Assembly: GCF_014656435.1 (NCBI RefSeq)
Contig: NZ_BNCK01000008.1
Location: 62,001-126,000 of the forward strand
Length of the DNA stretch: 64,000 nt
Source: Thalassotalea marina
Lineage (GTDB): Bacteria; Pseudomonadota; Gammaproteobacteria; Enterobacterales; Alteromonadaceae
Direction: 5' to 3'
The translations under genes and the position numbers were made by a program. This document shows, one piece after another, positions 1-8,406 of this stretch (the stretch's first letter is position 1; each line of letters begins with the position of its first letter). A model generated the notes under the pieces. It saw only the letters and a list, made by a program, of their open reading frames with translations, was not told where the DNA came from and did no database searches.

Positions 1-1047
1 GGTCCTTTAGCAAACTTTCTTTTTGCTATCTTTGCGTTTTATTTGATGTTTCTTGTTGGTGTCCCCAGTGTAAAGCCTATAGTTGGTGACGTTACCGAAA
101 ATTCAATTGCTGCCAATGCAAACATAACAAATAAAAGTGAAATAATAGAAGTAGCAGGCCAAACAACACGTGATTGGCAAGACGTAAATCTTGCGCTAGT
201 CGCCAATATCGGCGAACCATCAATTGAAATAAAAACCAAAGAACAAGGTAATGTATCGGCGACATTACATCAATTAGATACTAGAGATTGGAAATTTGAA
301 CCGGAAAAAGCCTCGGCAATTGATAGTTTAGGCATCCAAATATTCAGGCCTAAAATTCTTAATGAAGTAGGCTTAGTTCAAGAGAAAAGCCCTGCAGCTA
401 ACGCTGGATTTTTACTCGATGATCAAATTATTAGCATCGACAATAAGCAAATAAACGGCGATTGGCAAAAATTCACGGAACTAATTCGCACTTACCCTAA
501 TCAAACGATTGCAATTGAAGTATTACGTGCTGGAAAAGTGGTAGTTTTAACTGCTACACCCAAAGCTCGAGAAGTAAATGGCGAAACACAAGGGTATTTA
601 GGGTTAAGTCCCAAGTCTGAACCTTATCCTTCAGAATACCGCATCGAATTATCTTACGGCTTATATTCAGCTCTAGAGCAGAGTTTAGCTCGAACCTGGC
701 AACTAATCGTGCTCAGCTTTGATATGATCGGTAAGTTAATTACGGGTGATGTTTCGGTAAAAAACTTGAGTGGCCCTATATCAATTGCACAAGAAGCAGG
801 TAACCATGCTGGTTATGGTTTTGTGTATTTTTTAGGCTTTTTGGCGCTAATTAGTATTAATTTAGGAATAATTAACATTTTACCTATTCCAGTACTTGAT
901 GGCGGCCATTTAGTTTATTACCTTATAGAGCTTTTAACGGGAAAGCCCGTTTCGCAAAAAGTTCAAGAAATAGGTTTTAAATTTGGTACACTAGCCATAT
1001 TAGGCCTGATGAGTATCGCATTATTTAACGATTTATCGCGGTTATAA
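1..1047 (+). CDS. rseP: RseP site-2 metalloprotease, 5' end cut by the window edge
   Basis: Inner-membrane zinc protease that cleaves anti-sigma factor RseA within the membrane after DegS and so releases the envelope-stress sigma factor. The frame is open from base 1; the first visible residues (GPLANFLFAIFAF) match the conserved GPxxN segment after the active-site helix, so the true start and the HExxH zinc site lie upstream of the window. Two PDZ-type segments follow (the second has GLVQEKSPAANAGF), then the C-terminal membrane helices with the third zinc-ligand motif, INILPIPVLDGGHL. About 348 codons are visible of roughly 450 expected. bamA follows after 29 bases, the standard gammaproteobacterial order. 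A TTG at base 43 would give a spurious short start; I treat the gene as truncated instead. Identification is firm. Confidence 0.96.
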   Translation, partial: GPLANFLFAIFAFYLMFLVGVPSVKPIVGDVTENSIAANANITNKSEIIEVAGQTTRDWQDVNLALVANIGEPSIEIKTKEQGNVSATLHQLDTRDWKFEPEKASAIDSLGIQIFRPKILNEVGLVQEKSPAANAGFLLDDQIISIDNKQINGDWQKFTELIRTYPNQTIAIEVLRAGKVVVLTATPKAREVNGETQGYLGLSPKSEPYPSEYRIELSYGLYSALEQSLARTWQLIVLSFDMIGKLITGDVSVKNLSGPISIAQEAGNHAGYGFVYFLGFLALISINLGIINILPIPVLDGGHLVYYLIELLTGKPVSQKVQEIGFKFGTLAILGLMSIALFNDLSRL

Positions 1048-1076
1048 ATAACAAGAAGTAATAAAGTTTAGTTTTT

Positions 1077-3545
1077 ATGATGATGAAAAAGATAGCCTTG
1101 GCGGTAATGTTAGCTGCTACAGGCGTAAGCGCGAATGCAGCTGAAGAATTTCAAGTTGAAGACATTCAGGTTAAAGGACTACAGCGTGTTGCATTAGGTG
1201 CGGCATTGACCCATATACCGTTTAATGTAGGCGATACTCTTAATGAATTTAGAGTGTCTCAATCTATTAAAGCTCTATATAAATCTGGTCACTTTAACGA
1301 TATATCAGTTTCACGTGATGGTAATCGAGTTATCTTTCGCGTTAAAGAGCGTGAAACGATAAGCGAAATTGAATTTGACGGTAACAAAGATCTTAAAGAA
1401 GAGCAGCTAGTAGAAAGTCTTGAAGGTCAAGATATTCGTGTTGGCGAAACTTTAGATCGCACTGTGATTTCTAACCTAGAAATGGGTTTAGAAGATTTTT
1501 ACCATTCAATTGGTAAATACAATGCAGACGTTAAAGCTGAAATAACACATCTACCACGTAATCGTGTCAATATTAAGTTTGTGTTTTCAGAAGGGGAAGC
1601 AGCGGCCATACAACGTATCAACATTGTTGGCAACGAAGTGTTCTCTGATCAAGAATTGTTAGAACGTGCTGAATTGACATTTGACTCTCCTTGGTGGGAC
1701 TTTATGGCTCAAGATCGCTATCAAAAGCAAAAGCTTGAAGGCGATATGGAAACTATCAAAAGTCACTATCTTGACCGCGGTTATCTACAATACAAAGTGG
1801 ACTCAACTCAGGTATCAATGACACCTGACAAAAAAGCTGTATATATCACCTTGAATATTACTGAAGGTGAAAAATATACGGTAAGTGAGGTTGACTTTAT
1901 AGGTGATATGGCAGGCTTTGAAAAAGCGATTCGTGCCATTAACCCAATGGCAGCAAATGAACTATATAATGGCACATTAGTTACATATACCGAAGAATCG
2001 ATAAGTCGATTCCTAGGACGATTTGGTTATGCCTATCCAAAAGTAAATACCATTCCAGAAATCAACGAAGAAGATAAAACAGTTAAGTTGACCATTTCAG
2101 TTGACCCTGGAAAACGTATTTACGTTAACAGAATTAATTTTACTGGTAACCATGTAACCTCGGACGAAGTTTTACGACGAGAACTACGTCAAATGGAAGG
2201 TGCTTGGCTATCAAACAGCTTAGTTGAAAACTCAAAGGCGTGGTTACAACGTTTACCTTATTTAGAAAATATTGAGTTTGATACAAAACAATTACCAGGT
2301 GAAGAAGACCTAGTTGATATTGATTTTTCTGTTAAAGAACAACCTTCAGGATCATTTACCGCAGGTATAGGTTATGGCTCAGCGACTAAAATGAGCTTAA
2401 ACGCTGGTATTCAACAAAATAACTTTTTAGGTACCGGTAATCTGTTAGCATTTAACATTAATACGGTAAGTTATTCTCGCTCTGTTAGTGTTTCGTACAC
2501 CGACCCTTATTTTACTACTGACGCTATTTCATTAGGTGGAACACTCTTCTATAACGAGTTTGATGCAGGTAGTGCAAACTTAGTTGAGTTCAACCAAAAA
2601 AGTTATGGTTTAGGTGTTAACTTTGGTTTTGCGATTGATGAATATATTCGTCTGAACTTTGGTATTGGTTATAAACATAACGGTATCACTCGCTTACAAA
2701 CATATGAGCAAATTCAAAGATTCTATGAACTTTATTCGGATCCTAATTCACCGGATGCCGGTTTAGAGTTCGAAAACTTTGATATTACTGCGGCGATTTC
2801 TCGTTCAACGTTAAACCGAGGTCGTTTTCCAACTGCCGGTTCGCAGCAGACGTTGTCATATAAAATGACGACGCCAAACTCTGATAATAACTATTTCAAA
2901 GTTAATTTAGATACCGTGTGGTACTTTCCTATTGCCAGAGGATGGAGCTTTAAAACCAGCTTGCAGTTAGGTTATGGTAATGGTTATGGCGACTATAACG
3001 GTAATGACCAGATGTTACCGTTCTGGGAAAACTTCCGTGCCGGTGGTGGTTCTGATACCTTACGTGGTTTTGAAACAAATATTGTGGGCCCACGTGCTAT
3101 TTACCGCACACCGCAACGTATTCCAGGAACACCTGACCCTGTAGGTGGTGGTGGCTGTTGTTTAGGCCCAGATCATGATGTAATTGGTGTATCTCGTCGT
3201 TCTGTAGGTGGTAACGCTATTGCCTTAGCAGGTATTGAGCTAATAGTACCAACTCCTTTTCTTGATGAAAGCTTTTCTAACAGTGTTAGAACAAGTTTCT
3301 TTGTTGATGCGGGTAACGTATGGGATACTGAATTTAGCACGAGTGACTATAAAGACTTAGCACCAAGAGAGTTTGTTAAGCTTGATGATTACTCAGATGT
3401 AGGAAGATTTCGAGCGTCTGCTGGTTTATCAATCCAGTGGATTTCACCAATGGGACCAATGATATTTAGTTTTGCTAAACCATTGAAGGAAGAAGAGGGT
3501 GATGACACTAAATTCTTCAACTTTAATATTGGTAAAACCTTTTAA
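1077..3545 (+). CDS. bamA: Outer membrane protein assembly factor BamA
   Basis: Central Omp85 subunit of the BAM complex, inserting beta-barrel proteins into the outer membrane. 822 residues, close to the 810 of E. coli. A signal peptide (residues 1-21, ending SANA) precedes five POTRA domains (about 22-425) and a 16-strand barrel. The barrel has the L6 loop motif at residues 662-665, here LRGF rather than the usual VRGF, and ends in the C-terminal aromatic signature GKTF. The L6 region carries two adjacent cysteines in a glycine-rich stretch where the E. coli protein has two spaced ones. Three ATG codons in a row open the gene (1077, 1080, 1083); the lysines that follow fit any of them. It lies between rseP and skp, as usual. 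Confidence 0.97.
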   Translation: MMMKKIALAVMLAATGVSANAAEEFQVEDIQVKGLQRVALGAALTHIPFNVGDTLNEFRVSQSIKALYKSGHFNDISVSRDGNRVIFRVKERETISEIEFDGNKDLKEEQLVESLEGQDIRVGETLDRTVISNLEMGLEDFYHSIGKYNADVKAEITHLPRNRVNIKFVFSEGEAAAIQRINIVGNEVFSDQELLERAELTFDSPWWDFMAQDRYQKQKLEGDMETIKSHYLDRGYLQYKVDSTQVSMTPDKKAVYITLNITEGEKYTVSEVDFIGDMAGFEKAIRAINPMAANELYNGTLVTYTEESISRFLGRFGYAYPKVNTIPEINEEDKTVKLTISVDPGKRIYVNRINFTGNHVTSDEVLRRELRQMEGAWLSNSLVENSKAWLQRLPYLENIEFDTKQLPGEEDLVDIDFSVKEQPSGSFTAGIGYGSATKMSLNAGIQQNNFLGTGNLLAFNINTVSYSRSVSVSYTDPYFTTDAISLGGTLFYNEFDAGSANLVEFNQKSYGLGVNFGFAIDEYIRLNFGIGYKHNGITRLQTYEQIQRFYELYSDPNSPDAGLEFENFDITAAISRSTLNRGRFPTAGSQQTLSYKMTTPNSDNNYFKVNLDTVWYFPIARGWSFKTSLQLGYGNGYGDYNGNDQMLPFWENFRAGGGSDTLRGFETNIVGPRAIYRTPQRIPGTPDPVGGGGCCLGPDHDVIGVSRRSVGGNAIALAGIELIVPTPFLDESFSNSVRTSFFVDAGNVWDTEFSTSDYKDLAPREFVKLDDYSDVGRFRASAGLSIQWISPMGPMIFSFAKPLKEEEGDDTKFFNFNIGKTF

Positions 3546-3595
3546 TTGGACGTTTAATCCTTATATAACAATTAATAGTAGCAAATCGACAAGCT

Positions 3596-3609
3596 AGGAG
3601 AAGACATTG
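3596..3609 (+). promoter_or_regulatory. Ribosome-binding site fixing the TTG start of skp
   Basis: AGGAG at 3596-3600 is six bases from the TTG at 3607. No ATG or GTG in frame gives the same signal-peptide start, so this site decides the start. Confidence 0.7.
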
Positions 3610-4122
3610 AAAAAGTTATTTAAATCTGTTGCGTTGGCAACTGTAGCATCAAGCGCACTATTGTCAGGTGCTGCTATGGCAGATCAAAAAATCGCAGTAG
3701 TAAACATGCAAGAAGTGATGGGTAGCATTCCACAAACTGATGCAATTCGCCAAACGCTTGAAAATGAATTTAAAGACGCTCGTGCAGAATTAGCACAGCT
3801 AGAAAAAGACATTAAATACTTCCAAGAGAAGAAAAAGCGTGATGCTTCAATCATGAGCAAAAAAGACGTTGAAGATCTTGATAAGCAAATCGCTGATGCG
3901 TTCAAAATTTATCAAGAGAAAGGTCAAGCGCTTCAACAGCAAGCTGGTGTTCGTCAAAACGAAGAAACTAACAAAATTTTAGCGTTAATTCGTCAAGCGA
4001 TCGATAAAGTAGCAGCTGACAAGAAATACGACCATGTATTAAATAAACAAGCTGCATTGTTCAGTAAGCCAGAACATGAAATTACGCAAAACATTATTGA
4101 ACAAGTAAGCAAAATTAAATAA
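3607..4122 (+). CDS. skp: OmpH/Skp periplasmic chaperone
   Basis: Periplasmic holdase that binds unfolded outer-membrane proteins and hands them to BAM. 171 residues, the usual length. TTG start, then MKKLFKS and a signal peptide ending about residue 25 (GAAMA). The mature part begins QKIAVVNMQEVMGSIPQ, a typical first beta strand, followed by a long charged coiled-coil region (about residues 50-125, rich in E, K, Q, A) that forms the tentacles of the trimer. It sits 61 bases after bamA, consistent with co-expression of the receiver and its chaperone. Next is a hairpin-containing gap before lpxD. Confidence 0.95.
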   Translation: MKKLFKSVALATVASSALLSGAAMADQKIAVVNMQEVMGSIPQTDAIRQTLENEFKDARAELAQLEKDIKYFQEKKKRDASIMSKKDVEDLDKQIADAFKIYQEKGQALQQQAGVRQNEETNKILALIRQAIDKVAADKKYDHVLNKQAALFSKPEHEITQNIIEQVSKIK

Positions 4123-4161
4123 TTTGTGCTGTAGGCTTTTTAGCTGAAAGCCATATTTGAA

Positions 4162-4194
4162 CTTGATTGATCATTGCTCTAATGGTCAATCAGG
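4162..4194 (+). other. Strong hairpin in the skp-lpxD gap
   Basis: Arms at 4162-4175 and 4181-4194 pair over 14 bases with two G-T wobbles around the loop GCTCT. A smaller hairpin (GGCTTT / AAAGCC) lies just before it. No run of T follows, so it is not a standard terminator. It may protect the 3' end of the skp message or cause partial termination before the lipid A genes. Confidence 0.5.
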
Positions 4195-4280
4195 CTCAAT
4201 TTAAGGTTTCTCTATTGCACTTTAATAGCCTACAATAGTGCTATTAAATACAACCCCCGAAAAGAGAAATTGATCCCTTG

Positions 4281-5312
4281 ATGAGTTATACATTGGCTGA
4301 GCTTGCCGATAAAATCGGTGCCACGGTACATGGTGACAATAATTGTCTAATTCATAGTTTAGCGACCCTAACCCAAGCCCAACAAGGGCAAATTGCCTTT
4401 TTATCTAACAGTAAGTATCGTCAGCAGTTAGCGATAACTAAAGCCTCTGCGGTTATTATTTCTGAAGACTGTCTTGAAGAATGTCCAACAAACGCGCTAG
4501 TGATGAAAAACCCTTATTTAGGTTATGCTTACGTGGCTCAAATGTTAGATACAACACCTAAACCCGCCTATTCTATACATCCATCAGCAATTGTTGATGA
4601 GTCTGTTAAGTTAGGCGAGGGCGTGACTATTGGGGCTAATACCGTTGTTGAAGCCGGTGTTGAACTTGCTGATAACGTTTGTATTGGCACTGGTTGTTTT
4701 GTCGGGCAAGATGTAAAAATTGGTGCGAATACAACTGTTTGGGCTAATGTTTCTATTTACCATCGCGTGATAATTGGTCATAGTTGCTTAATTCAAGCAA
4801 ATACCGTTATCGGCTCCGATGGCTTTGGTTATGCAAACGATAAAGGCAAGTGGATAAAAATTCCACAATTAGGGTCGGTCATTATTGGTAACAATGTTGA
4901 GATTGGTGCCAGCACGACTATTGATCGTGGCGCTTTAGGCGATACTGAAATTAAAGATGGCGTTATTTTAGATAACCAGATTCAAATTGCCCACAATGTT
5001 GTTATTGGTGAAAACACCGCAATGGCTGCATGCAGTGTGATTGCTGGTAGTACTGTGATTGGAAAACACTGTACAATAGCTGGGTTAGTCGGCGTTAACG
5101 GACATATCAATATCGCAGATGGATGTGTGTTTACTGGTATGACTATGGTAACTAAAGACATTACGACCGGAGGAGTCTATTCCTCAGGCTCTCCTTGCCA
5201 ACCTAATAAAGAGTGGCATAAAACTAACGCTAGAATTAGAAAGCTCGAAGCAACTAATGCTAAGATTAAGACATTAGAACAGCAAGTTAGTGCCTTAAGC
5301 ACTGAAAACTAA
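4281..5312 (+). CDS. lpxD: UDP-3-O-(3-hydroxyacyl)glucosamine N-acyltransferase LpxD
   Basis: Adds the second, N-linked 3-hydroxyacyl chain from acyl-ACP in the third step of lipid A synthesis, in the cytosol. 343 residues. The N-terminal uridine-binding domain (SYTLAELADKIGATVHG) is followed by a left-handed parallel beta helix of hexapeptide repeats (about residues 100-290, many I/V-G-x-x) containing the catalytic-histidine region QIAHNVVIGENT, then a C-terminal helix that packs the trimer (about 315-343). A TTG sits directly before the ATG at 4278; I use the ATG because the family begins with this segment. The 155-base gap before it holds a hairpin. fabZ, lpxA and lpxB follow in the same pathway. 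Confidence 0.96.
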   Translation: MSYTLAELADKIGATVHGDNNCLIHSLATLTQAQQGQIAFLSNSKYRQQLAITKASAVIISEDCLEECPTNALVMKNPYLGYAYVAQMLDTTPKPAYSIHPSAIVDESVKLGEGVTIGANTVVEAGVELADNVCIGTGCFVGQDVKIGANTTVWANVSIYHRVIIGHSCLIQANTVIGSDGFGYANDKGKWIKIPQLGSVIIGNNVEIGASTTIDRGALGDTEIKDGVILDNQIQIAHNVVIGENTAMAACSVIAGSTVIGKHCTIAGLVGVNGHINIADGCVFTGMTMVTKDITTGGVYSSGSPCQPNKEWHKTNARIRKLEATNAKIKTLEQQVSALSTEN

Positions 5313-5345
5313 AAATCTAACTTGTTGTAACTACTTATAAATATT

Positions 5346-5361
5346 AAAGGACACTAAATTG
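5346..5361 (+). promoter_or_regulatory. Ribosome-binding site fixing the TTG start of fabZ
   Basis: AAAGG at 5346-5350 is eight bases from the TTG at 5359. No ATG opens this frame near the expected N terminus. Confidence 0.6.
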
Positions 5362-5811
5362 GAAACTCAAAAGAATACACTTGATGTCGAGGAGATCCGT
5401 AAATTAATCCCTCATCGTTATCCAATGTTATTGGTTGATCGTGTACTTGACTTTGAACCAGGTAAAAGCCTTCACGCCATTAAGAATGTGACGATTAATG
5501 AGCCTGTTTTTACTGGTCATTTCCCTGAGTTAGCTATTTTCCCTGGTGTTATGATCCTCGAAGCACTAGCACAAGCGACTGGTATTTTAGGATTTAAGAG
5601 TACAGAAGCTCGTGAAAATGACGAAATGTATTTATTTGCGTCAATCGATAATGCCAAGTTTAAACACCCTGTTTTACCAGGCGATACCATGCACTTACAC
5701 GTCGAATTTTTGAAAGAGCGTCGTGGTATGTGGAAATTTTATGGTGAAGCTCGCGTTGATGGCAAAGTTGTCTGTTCAGCTGACCTTATGTGTGCTCGAA
5801 GAAAGATGTAA
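5359..5811 (+). CDS. fabZ: 3-hydroxyacyl-[acyl-carrier-protein] dehydratase FabZ
   Basis: Dehydrates 3-hydroxyacyl-ACP to trans-2-enoyl-ACP in each fatty-acid elongation cycle. It competes with LpxA and LpxD for 3-hydroxyacyl-ACP, which explains its place in this operon. 150 residues, a complete hot-dog fold with the family hallmarks [14 protein letters not shown] near the N terminus and [20 protein letters not shown], containing the catalytic histidine and glutamate. Start is TTG. The gene lies 46 bases after lpxD and just ahead of lpxA. Confidence 0.96.
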   Translation: METQKNTLDVEEIRKLIPHRYPMLLVDRVLDFEPGKSLHAIKNVTINEPVFTGHFPELAIFPGVMILEALAQATGILGFKSTEARENDEMYLFASIDNAKFKHPVLPGDTMHLHVEFLKERRGMWKFYGEARVDGKVVCSADLMCARRKM

Positions 5812-5812
5812 T

Positions 5813-5828
5813 AGGAGCCTATAACTTG
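5813..5828 (+). promoter_or_regulatory. Ribosome-binding site fixing the TTG start of lpxA
   Basis: AGGAG at 5813-5817 is eight bases from the TTG at 5826. The only upstream in-frame ATG (5790) lies inside fabZ and has no such site, so the TTG is preferred. Confidence 0.65.
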
Positions 5829-6596
5829 ATTCATCCTCAAGCCATTATTGAAGAAGGGGCTAAAATTGGTAACAACGTTACTATTGGGCCATGGACTTAT
5901 ATAAGCAAAGACGTAGAAATTGGTGACGATTGCCACATTGGACCTAATGTAGTGATTAATGGTCCTACCGTGTTAGGCAAAGGTAATCGCATTTTTCAAT
6001 TTGCGTCGATTGGCGAGGAATGCCAAGACTTAAAATATGATGGAGAGCCAACTAAATTAATCGTTGGTGACAATAACGTATTTCGTGAATCTTGTACTGT
6101 GCATCGTGGCACTATTCAAGATAACGGTGAAACCATCATAGGTAGTAACAACTTATTTATGGCATATACTCATGTGGCACATGATTGTGTTGTGGGTAAT
6201 AACTGTATTTTAGCGAACAACGCTTCAATTGCAGGTCATGTTCATGTTGGTGATTTTGCTATTTTAGGTGGCCAGTCTGGCGTGCATCAGTTTTGTCACA
6301 TTGGTGCACATAGTTTTATTGCCGCTACTTCACTTATCTTAAAAGATGTACCGCCTTATGTAATGGCGTCTGGTAATGCAGCTAAACCTTATGGATTAAA
6401 TAGCGAAGGCTTAAAACGACGTGGTTTTGAACCTGAAACAATTCGTGCAATTAAAAAAGCATACCGTAAAGTATATCGCGACGGTTTAACGGTTGAACAA
6501 GCCGTGTCGGCAATCGAACAAGAGCTTCCAGCATCAGCTGAGCTTAAGCTTTTTGTTGAGTTCATTCAGTCTTCAAATCGCGGCATTATTCGATAG
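5826..6596 (+). CDS. lpxA: UDP-N-acetylglucosamine acyltransferase LpxA
   Basis: First enzyme of lipid A synthesis: moves a 3-hydroxyacyl chain from ACP to the 3-OH of UDP-GlcNAc. 256 residues from the TTG start (E. coli 262). The protein opens with [20 protein letters not shown] and runs through hexapeptide beta-helix coils to about residue 185. The catalytic-histidine region is [15 protein letters not shown], and [13 protein letters not shown] lies in the last coils. A helical C-terminal domain follows (about 190-256). The start was chosen from the ribosome-binding site and from family length: the longer reading from 5790 would add 12 residues that overlap fabZ. lpxB begins two bases after the stop. 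Confidence 0.95.
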   Translation: MIHPQAIIEEGAKIGNNVTIGPWTYISKDVEIGDDCHIGPNVVINGPTVLGKGNRIFQFASIGEECQDLKYDGEPTKLIVGDNNVFRESCTVHRGTIQDNGETIIGSNNLFMAYTHVAHDCVVGNNCILANNASIAGHVHVGDFAILGGQSGVHQFCHIGAHSFIAATSLILKDVPPYVMASGNAAKPYGLNSEGLKRRGFEPETIRAIKKAYRKVYRDGLTVEQAVSAIEQELPASAELKLFVEFIQSSNRGIIR

Positions 6597-6598
6597 CT

Positions 6599-7768
6599 AT
6601 GAAAGAGCAACTATTAGTTGAAGCAGGCGCCGACAAGGCGCCTTTATTTGGTATTGTTGTCGGTGAACACTCTGGTGATACATTAGGCGCAGGTCTAATG
6701 AAAGAACTGCTAAAAACCTTTCCTGATGCTAAATTTGTAGGCATCGGTGGGCCGAAAATGAAGGCGTTGGGCTTCAATTCATTGTTTGATATGGAAGAGC
6801 TTGCCGTCATGGGCGTTTTCGAGGTGCTTGGCCGCTTAAGACGTTTATTTAAAGTACGCGATGAGTTAGTCGATTACTTTAAACAGCATCGCCCAGATGT
6901 TTTTATTGGCATAGATGCACCAGACTTTAATCTTCGTTTAGAATTGCCTTTAAAACAAAGTGGTATTAAAACCATTCATTATGTCAGTCCAAGTGTTTGG
7001 GCATGGCGTCATAAACGTATTTTCAAAATCGCAGAAGCGACGAATATGGTGTTGAGCTTACTACCTTTTGAAAAAGCGTTTTACGATAAATATAACGTCC
7101 CTTGTACTTTTGTTGGTCACCCATTGGCTGATGATATTCCTTTGAGCTCAGATAAAGCCAAAGCAAGAGAAGAGCTAGGGCTAGGTAACGGAAAAATACT
7201 GGCTATTATGCCAGGAAGTCGTGGCGGTGAGTTATCCAGATTAGTCCCTGTGTTTCTTGCTTCTGCTAAACAGCTTTTTCAAGAAGATAGTACGCTGACC
7301 TTTGTTGCGCCTATGGTTAGCGAAAAGCGTGCTGAGCAATTTAACAAACTTCATCAAGAGCATGCGCCAGAATTACCTATAACTGTGGTAGTTGATAAAA
7401 CACAACAAGTGATGGCGGCAAGCGATTGCTTGCTTATCGCTTCTGGTACAGTAACGCTTGAAGCGGCGCTGATTAAACGTCCAATGGTGGTCTGTTATAA
7501 ATTTAACCCTATGACTTATCATATGTTTAAAGGTTTTGTGAAAATTAAATGGTTTTCATTACCAAACCTTCTGGCAGATAAAGCCTTGTTACCTGAGTTA
7601 TTGCAAGGCAATGTGACTACTGACAAAATTGTCCCCTTGCTTAAAGAGCGCCTTTATCAAGATCAAAGTGATTTAACCCAGTCTTATTTAGACATTCATC
7701 AAAGCTTAAAACAAAACGCGAGTAAGCAGTCGGCGCAGGCTGTGATTGACCTAATGGCGGAATCTTAA
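6599..7768 (+). CDS. lpxB: Lipid-A-disaccharide synthase LpxB
   Basis: Membrane-associated GT-B glycosyltransferase (family GT19) condensing UDP-2,3-diacylglucosamine with lipid X to form the lipid A disaccharide. 389 residues against 382 in E. coli. After a short variable lead the protein has [20 protein letters not shown], then [29 protein letters not shown] and [11 protein letters not shown], all conserved in LpxB. The C-terminal half holds a donor-binding region with [10 protein letters not shown]. It starts two bases after lpxA stops and ends three bases before rnhB, so translation is probably coupled. Confidence 0.97.
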   Translation: MKEQLLVEAGADKAPLFGIVVGEHSGDTLGAGLMKELLKTFPDAKFVGIGGPKMKALGFNSLFDMEELAVMGVFEVLGRLRRLFKVRDELVDYFKQHRPDVFIGIDAPDFNLRLELPLKQSGIKTIHYVSPSVWAWRHKRIFKIAEATNMVLSLLPFEKAFYDKYNVPCTFVGHPLADDIPLSSDKAKAREELGLGNGKILAIMPGSRGGELSRLVPVFLASAKQLFQEDSTLTFVAPMVSEKRAEQFNKLHQEHAPELPITVVVDKTQQVMAASDCLLIASGTVTLEAALIKRPMVVCYKFNPMTYHMFKGFVKIKWFSLPNLLADKALLPELLQGNVTTDKIVPLLKERLYQDQSDLTQSYLDIHQSLKQNASKQSAQAVIDLMAES

Positions 7769-7771
7769 GGT

Positions 7772-8404
7772 ATGGCTAAAGCTAAAGTAGAATTACCAGC
7801 ATTTGTCTATCCAGCAGCTTACCGAATCGCGGGTGTTGACGAGGTAGGAAGAGGCCCACTGGTTGGCGATGTTGTTACCGCTGCTGTGATCTTAGATCCA
7901 GATAACCCGATTGAAGGTCTTACTGACTCTAAAAAGTTGTCTGAGAAAAAACGCGCTTTGTTAGCAGAAGAAATTAAAGAAAAAGCCACGGCATGGTGTA
8001 TTGCGCGAGCGACACCTGAAGAAATTGATACTATTAATATATTGCATGCCACAATGTTAGCGATGCAAAGAGCTGTTCATGGGTTAGACATTGAGCCTGA
8101 TTATGTATTAGTTGATGGTAATCGATGTCCAACATTTGGTGGTGCTGAAGGTAAAATACAGACACAAGCGGTTGTTAAAGGTGACGCTCGGGTTGCTGAA
8201 ATTAGTGCCGCATCCATCTTGGCCAAAGTGGCTAGAGACGAGGAGATGATCGCTTTGGATAAAGTTCATCCTGAATATGGCTTTGCAAGTCATAAAGGCT
8301 ACCCAACCAAAGCTCATTTAGAAAAAATAGTCGAACATGGCGTATTAGACTGTTATCGTAAAAGTTTTAAACCTGTTGCCGCCGTTATCGAAAATCAAAA
8401 ATAA
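7772..8404 (+). CDS. rnhB: Ribonuclease HII
   Basis: Nicks RNA-DNA hybrids and removes single ribonucleotides misincorporated in DNA, with Mn or Mg. 210 residues, slightly longer than E. coli (198) because of an N-terminal lead. The catalytic carboxylates are in [10 protein letters not shown] (Asp, Glu) near residue 22 and in DYVLVDGN, with further conserved DSKKLS and GYPTKAH motifs. It sits between lpxB and dnaE with gaps of three and two bases, the order found in E. coli. Confidence 0.96.
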   Translation: MAKAKVELPAFVYPAAYRIAGVDEVGRGPLVGDVVTAAVILDPDNPIEGLTDSKKLSEKKRALLAEEIKEKATAWCIARATPEEIDTINILHATMLAMQRAVHGLDIEPDYVLVDGNRCPTFGGAEGKIQTQAVVKGDARVAEISAASILAKVARDEEMIALDKVHPEYGFASHKGYPTKAHLEKIVEHGVLDCYRKSFKPVAAVIENQK

Positions 8405-8406
8405 TA

